Positions 31,489-35,816 of a stretch of 35,816 nt of DNA are shown one piece after another. The stretch lies in the NCBI GenBank assembly GCA_003221655.1, contig QHSV01000096.1, positions 1-35,816 of the forward strand. The letters run 5' to 3'. The notes beneath the pieces were generated by a model. That model was not told the DNA's origin. It saw only the letters and a program-made list of their open reading frames with translations, and made no database searches. The stretch is from Candidatus Rokuibacteriota bacterium. Lineage in GTDB: Bacteria > Methylomirabilota > Methylomirabilia > Rokubacteriales > CSP1-6. The stretch's first letter is position 1. Each line of letters starts with the position of its first letter. The position numbers and the translations under genes are program-made.

Positions 31489-34400
31489 AGGGCCGTGGGG
31501 CAGCGGAACTGACTGAGCTCGGGCAGGCGGAAGGGGTTACGCACGCTCGAGGCGAAGATTTCGAAGACCGTGCGGCGACCCTCGACGTTGATCGTCGCGA
31601 CGAACCGCTCCGACTGCCTGGTCTCGGCAATCTGGACACCGTCGAACATGCGGAAGAGCGCCCACGGGCCCTCGAACCTCACGCCGGTTGAGCCCGAGGC
31701 CGGCGGCGGCGAGATGGACGCGCGCACCAGGCTCCGGCCCCCGGGGCCGGGGAACTGCACGGGGACTGCGATCTGGGGCCCGTGAGAATACTTCACGAGC
31801 TTTCCATCCACGTCCAGGATGAACTGCTGGATCGAGGCGTCCATCTCCACCGGCTTGAACTCCAGCTGGATGCTCGGAGCGCTGTCGCCACCGCGGAAGA
31901 AGACGTCGCGGATGACTTGTGCACGCTGGAACTCTGCGAGCGCCGCCGACTGCCCCATGGCGGGATCCTTGAACCGCCAGGGCATTTGACTGGTGTCGAC
32001 GTGCTGCGCCAGATACTTCTGAAAGAACCCTTCGAGCAGACCACGCTGCGCAAAGAGGCGCGCGAAGTCTTCGGGCGTCACGTCCTGTGCGCTGGTGCGC
32101 ACGAAAGGGTAGCGGCCACCCGTCGCCTGGACGCAGAAGTCGGCCACCTGCGCCCGCAGCTCGGCGTCGATCCTTTCCCGCGTCTTTCCCACCGTCGCCC
32201 GCGTGCCACCTTCCGCCAACCCCTGGAGCATCGAGCGCAGAGGCTCGGGCTGCCGGGAGGCCTCCGCGCGGAGCTTGTTGGCGGCGTCGGTCAGGGGCGC
32301 TGACTGGCCCGTGTCGAGGGCGGCCTTGGCCGCCATCATCCACTGGTAGGCCTCGTTCAGAAGCTGGAGCAAGCCATCGATCGGAGCCGGTGCGTTCCTG
32401 CCCGGGCCGCTGACGAATTTGCGGACGTCTTCGAACTGGTCGTCGACGAGGAACTTCTCGAGCGAGCTCGTGGCAATGCCCGTGACGGTCTGACGAGCTC
32501 TGCCCGCGTCCTCTTGCGCCTTGCCGGCCAATCCTTCGCGGTCGGGCGGGATCGAGAGCGTCGTCTCGCGCTCGAAGGCCTTCATCAGCGGCTTCAGCGG
32601 GGTGTCCGGCGCCGAGAGGACGCGGGTGATCTCGATCGACCTGTTGAGGTCACGATCGCGAATGATGATGATGTCGCTGATGAACTGCCGCCAGATGCGG
32701 CGGTAGTCCTCCAGGTAGAGCCGCCTCACCGCCTCGGTGGCCGACACGACCGAGCCCCGGGCCGTCCCCAACACCCACGTCTCCTCGTCGGCCAACTGAA
32801 GGGTGTTCACCTCGACGCGTCCGGCGAAATGCTTGTAGTAGCCGTCCTTGGTGTAGAGGCCCGGCACGCCCCTGGTCATCGGCTGCTTGCTCTCACGCTC
32901 GAAGACCAACAGGGCGTTGGGACCGGCCTTGTCCGGGATGGTGAACTCCCGAAGATCTTCGACCGGTTCCCGCTTGAGTCGCGCGTAGACGCGGTTCGCG
33001 AGGGAGTCGCGGCCGATCGCGGAGCGCACGCGGGTAATCAGCCCGTCGTTTCGTGGCACGATCGGATCCACCCACCCTCGGTCGTAGAGGGCGTCGAAAT
33101 GCGGCTTCAAGGTCTTGAGCGCGACCTCGGGACCCAGCACCTGCTCGCCTCGCGTCTGATACCAGCGCCAGACGGCCTCGGCGTCGAGATGCTTGGGGTC
33201 GTGGAGCATGATGTAGGTTTTCAGCGCCTCGTAAGACTCTTCCTGGCTGCCGGGGGCTTCCTGACGGAGGTACTGCTCGAGATACGTGGCCAGCGACGGC
33301 AGGAAGGTGTCCTGAAGCATCCGGCGGTATGCAGCGTCGGTGGCCGCCTCGAGCTTGCGGCCCTGGTAGAGACCGAAGCGCCACGACCAGGGCACGGAAG
33401 CATCCGGCGTTGCGCGTGTCTGGGCGAGAGCGCGCACACCGGTCAGCGTCGGCAGTAAAGCCGCGAGGTCGCTTCGGGCGCCGGCGCGGACCACCGTCAC
33501 TTGTTTCTGTACTTCGTCTAGCTGCACTCTGACCTCCGCGAGATAGCGCCGGTTGTGCGAGGCGCTGACCCACCAGGCCAGCGTGAGGACCACCAGCGCG
33601 GCCCCACATGCCGCCACCGCTCCGACCTGCAGCCATTGACGGCGGCGCTCCCGGCGGAGGTCGGTCCCCCCGAGGCCGGCCTCGGGGAACACAACCTCGC
33701 GCAGGAGCCGAGTGAGAAAGTAGCTCCGGCCGGTCGGGTGCTGAGCGGGCAGGAGCATACGGTCGATGGGACTTTCTTCTTGCGTGCCGCTCGTGAAATA
33801 GACGCCGCGGAAGACGAGCGTGGCTTCTAACCGGCTCGGAGCGAAGGCCGCATCGACGAACTGGACGAGGCGGTCGCGCAGCAAGGCGAACTGCTGGGGG
33901 AAGCCGTAGAGCAGAGCCCGTAGCGCCGGATCGTGCTCCTCCTCGAGCCGCTCGGGCAGACGATCGTACAGGCGCCCCTCCAGGCGCTGAAGCTCGGCCG
34001 ACATGGCGGCGGGGTCGAGCCCTTCTTTCCCAAAGGGAAGCGAGAAACCCCAGGCCTGACCGCGCTCTTCCTTGCCGAACGCGGAGAAGAAATCGCTGAA
34101 CCCGGCGAGAAGATCAGTCTTCGTCACCAGCACGTAGACGGGAATGCGCACGCCCAGGATCTGGTAGAGCTCCTGCACGCGCACGCGCAGGGCCTGGGTG
34201 TGCGCCTCGCGCTCCGCCGGCGACTGCTGCAGAAGGTCACCCACGCTCACCGTGACCAGCACGCCGTTGATGGGGCGGCGCGGCCGGGATTTCTTGAGGA
34301 GCTGGAGGAAGCTCTGCCAAGCCGAGGCGTCGACGGCGCGGTCGCTCTGCTGGGTCGTGTATCGCCCCGCCGTGTCGAGGAACACGGCCTCGTCGGTGAA

Positions 34401-34973
34401 CCACCAATCGCAGTTGCGGGTACCGCCCACACCGCGGACGGCCTCGCGGCCGAGTCGGTCCGCGAGCGGAAAGCGCAGCCCGAAGTTGATCAGCGCGGTC
34501 GTCTTGCCGGCCCCGGGAGCGCCGATGAAGACGTACCACGGCAGATTGTAGAGGTGCTGCTGTGAGCCGAGCGCGCGGATGCGGGCCCACAGCGAGGGCC
34601 GCTCGGTGCCGAAGCGGAGCCTCCGCAGGAGCCCGAGCGCTTCCTCGAAGCGCTTGCGGAGCTGCGCCGTCTCTTCCGCCGACGCGTCAGCGCGGATCTC
34701 GCCTCCCGCCGGTATCTGCTGGAGGAGACCGCGCGTCAGCGCCGCATTGGCGCGCCTGGCTTTGACGTATCTCCAGACCAGCCGCGCGACGGGCGCGAGC
34801 ACGATCAGCGCGATCTGCAGCACGCGCACCCACTCCGCTTCGAATGGGCGAAAGTCGCTGATCGCGATAGCGGGCCCGATCCACCAGACGAGGATGGCGA
34901 GCGCGAGCAGACCGATGGCGAGCAGCACCCAGCGGTTGAAGATCAGTTTCAAGATCGCGAGAACGGACCTCAT
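31485..34973 (-). CDS. tssM: Type VI secretion system membrane protein TssM (IcmF family)
   Basis: This is a protein of 1162 residues, normal for TssM. Two transmembrane helices lie near the N terminus (about 12-32 and 50-68). A cytoplasmic GTPase-like domain follows with Walker A GAPGAGKTT (151-159), the element GTRNCDWWFTDEAVFLDTAGRY (Walker B) and VTKTDLL. A third helix (VAACGAALVVLTLAWWV) leads to the large periplasmic part with the IcmF-related and DUF1215-like regions. With TssL and TssJ it forms the membrane complex. The ATG at 34973 overlaps the tssL stop (ATGA). A longer frame upstream is noise over tssL. Confidence 0.94.
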   Translation of the reverse strand: MRSVLAILKLIFNRWVLLAIGLLALAILVWWIGPAIAISDFRPFEAEWVRVLQIALIVLAPVARLVWRYVKARRANAALTRGLLQQIPAGGEIRADASAEETAQLRKRFEEALGLLRRLRFGTERPSLWARIRALGSQQHLYNLPWYVFIGAPGAGKTTALINFGLRFPLADRLGREAVRGVGGTRNCDWWFTDEAVFLDTAGRYTTQQSDRAVDASAWQSFLQLLKKSRPRRPINGVLVTVSVGDLLQQSPAEREAHTQALRVRVQELYQILGVRIPVYVLVTKTDLLAGFSDFFSAFGKEERGQAWGFSLPFGKEGLDPAAMSAELQRLEGRLYDRLPERLEEEHDPALRALLYGFPQQFALLRDRLVQFVDAAFAPSRLEATLVFRGVYFTSGTQEESPIDRMLLPAQHPTGRSYFLTRLLREVVFPEAGLGGTDLRRERRRQWLQVGAVAACGAALVVLTLAWWVSASHNRRYLAEVRVQLDEVQKQVTVVRAGARSDLAALLPTLTGVRALAQTRATPDASVPWSWRFGLYQGRKLEAATDAAYRRMLQDTFLPSLATYLEQYLRQEAPGSQEESYEALKTYIMLHDPKHLDAEAVWRWYQTRGEQVLGPEVALKTLKPHFDALYDRGWVDPIVPRNDGLITRVRSAIGRDSLANRVYARLKREPVEDLREFTIPDKAGPNALLVFERESKQPMTRGVPGLYTKDGYYKHFAGRVEVNTLQLADEETWVLGTARGSVVSATEAVRRLYLEDYRRIWRQFISDIIIIRDRDLNRSIEITRVLSAPDTPLKPLMKAFERETTLSIPPDREGLAGKAQEDAGRARQTVTGIATSSLEKFLVDDQFEDVRKFVSGPGRNAPAPIDGLLQLLNEAYQWMMAAKAALDTGQSAPLTDAANKLRAEASRQPEPLRSMLQGLAEGGTRATVGKTRERIDAELRAQVADFCVQATGGRYPFVRTSAQDVTPEDFARLFAQRGLLEGFFQKYLAQHVDTSQMPWRFKDPAMGQSAALAEFQRAQVIRDVFFRGGDSAPSIQLEFKPVEMDASIQQFILDVDGKLVKYSHGPQIAVPVQFPGPGGRSLVRASISPPPASGSTGVRFEGPWALFRMFDGVQIAETRQSERFVATINVEGRRTVFEIFASSVRNPFRLPELSQFRCPTAL

Positions 34974-35816
34974 GGCGTCCGCGGGGACGGGCTTGACGCC
35001 GCCGCGGATGTGTCGCCTGCGGGTACGTAGAGGGTGATCTCGACCCGGCGGTTCCTGGCCCGGTTCTGGGGCGTGTCGTTGGCCGCGACCGGCTCCGCCT
35101 CCCCCCGGCCGTCTGCGCGTATGCGCCCCGGGCCCACGCCGGCTGCCAGGAGCCGCGCGACCGACTCTGCACGCGCCCGGGAGAGCTCCCAGCTCGACGG
35201 AAAGCGCAGCGTGCGGATCGGCACGTTGTCGGTGTGGCCGATCACGTCGACCTGACCGGGCACACTCCTGAGGGCATTGGCGATCCGGTTGAGGAGCCAC
35301 TGGTCGTCGGCGCTGACCGTGGCCTCGCCGGGCTTGAACAGCCCGTCACCCAGAATGGTGACCACGCTCCGGTCGATGTGATCGTCGACCTTGACGAGCC
35401 CGCGCCGGATCTCGTCGGCGAGGTATGTCGCCAGCCTCGGCGCCGCTGCTGCCCTGGGCGCCACGGGCGCGGCGACGCGAAGGCCGGCGATCTCCGCCGC
35501 GAGCTTGTCGGAGGCCCGGCCCAGACTCCAGTCGAAGCCCACGTAGACGCCGAGCAGCACCACGGCCGTGACCGCCCCGATGACCCAGAGCGGCAACCAG
35601 CCGAGCCGCCGGCGGGCGACACCCGCGACGCCACGCCAGTTCGGAGAGAGGTGACGCTCGTACTCCCCGCGTTGCTTCCGGATGATCATGAGGAGCCGCT
35701 GGCGGATCGCCTCGAGCTGACGCTGGCCGCCCTCGGCGATCCGATATCGCCCTTCGAAGCCGAACTCGAGGCAGACGTACATGAGCTCGAGGAGATCCAG
35801 GTTGGCCTGAGGGTTC
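34970..35816 (-). CDS. tssL: Type VI secretion system protein TssL (DotU) with C-terminal OmpA-like domain (5' truncated)
   Basis: The frame is open to the right edge. The visible 282 residues start with NPQANLDLLELMYVCLEFGFEGRYRI, the end of the DotU cytoplasmic domain. A transmembrane helix (LWVIGAVTAVVLLGVYVGF) follows, and then a periplasmic OmpA/MotB peptidoglycan-binding domain (LFKPGEATV, VIGHTDNVP, SWELSRARAESVARLL, ADGRGEAEPV, ARNRRVEITL). TssL proteins with this fused domain anchor the complex to peptidoglycan. An internal ATG at 35782 is not the real start, because conserved sequence continues upstream of it. Confidence 0.94.
   Translation of the reverse strand, partial: NPQANLDLLELMYVCLEFGFEGRYRIAEGGQRQLEAIRQRLLMIIRKQRGEYERHLSPNWRGVAGVARRRLGWLPLWVIGAVTAVVLLGVYVGFDWSLGRASDKLAAEIAGLRVAAPVAPRAAAAPRLATYLADEIRRGLVKVDDHIDRSVVTILGDGLFKPGEATVSADDQWLLNRIANALRSVPGQVDVIGHTDNVPIRTLRFPSSWELSRARAESVARLLAAGVGPGRIRADGRGEAEPVAANDTPQNRARNRRVEITLYVPAGDTSAAASSPSPRTP

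Overview
The window is high-GC bacterial chromosome with tightly packed, mostly translationally coupled genes. Several features suggest a soil or subsurface lineage such as Candidatus Rokubacteria (Methylomirabilota) or a relative: two complete branched-chain-type (liv) ABC importers, an LLM-class flavin oxidoreductase, an SMP-30 lactonase, an HpaB-type monooxygenase and an enamidase-like amidohydrolase, together with a multiheme cytochrome / Rieske / cytochrome b operon. This taxonomic guess rests on gene content and is not proven. Both edges cut genes: a hybrid histidine kinase or response regulator on the left and a type VI secretion tssL on the right.

Layout. 3-512 (+): C-terminal receiver domain of a sensor protein. 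523-7090 (-): probable seven-gene operon read from the right, SMP-30 lactonase, livJ-type binding protein, livH, livM, livG, livF and an LLM flavin oxidoreductase, probably uptake plus catabolism of an organic acid or aromatic compound. 7196-12719 (+): a good promoter candidate and a dpp/opp-type importer (binding protein, two permeases, two ATPases). The last ATPase gene has a one-base frameshift near its 5' end. 12737-13177: universal stress protein. 13272-17292: respiratory quinol-oxidising operon (tetraheme cytochrome c, nonaheme membrane-anchored cytochrome c, Rieske protein, cytochrome b).

17312-18166 is the most notable locus. A vitamin-K-epoxide-reductase (VKOR) domain is followed by a thioredoxin-like domain, and the two are joined in one frame across a single UGA. 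That UGA occupies exactly the first Cys of the CxxC motif (UGA-Pro-Ala-Cys), and a GC-rich hairpin follows directly. The simplest reading is a selenocysteine-containing VKOR-thioredoxin fusion. It lies 20 bases behind cytochrome b and probably serves thiol oxidation or cytochrome maturation in the same operon.

18359-20548: HtrA-type protease, half-size GDT1/UPF0016 transporter (-), a tiny membrane ORF and a VIT1/CCC1-type transporter. 20702-28272 (-): a ten-gene, largely overlapping cluster read from the right. It comprises two paralogous membrane proteins with an F-H-x-H-A-E-G motif, a secreted protein of unknown function, livJ, livH, livM, livG, livF, a TlpA-like thioredoxin and a Tat-exported nicotinamidase/isochorismatase-family hydrolase. 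28325-31059 (+): HpaB-like flavin monooxygenase and enamidase-like amidohydrolase. 31201-35816 (-): end of a type VI secretion cluster (tssL with an OmpA-like domain, tssM, and a very short TagF-like ORF).

No tRNA, rRNA, CRISPR array, transposase or integrase was recognised. No gene-free stretch exceeds about 200 bases.
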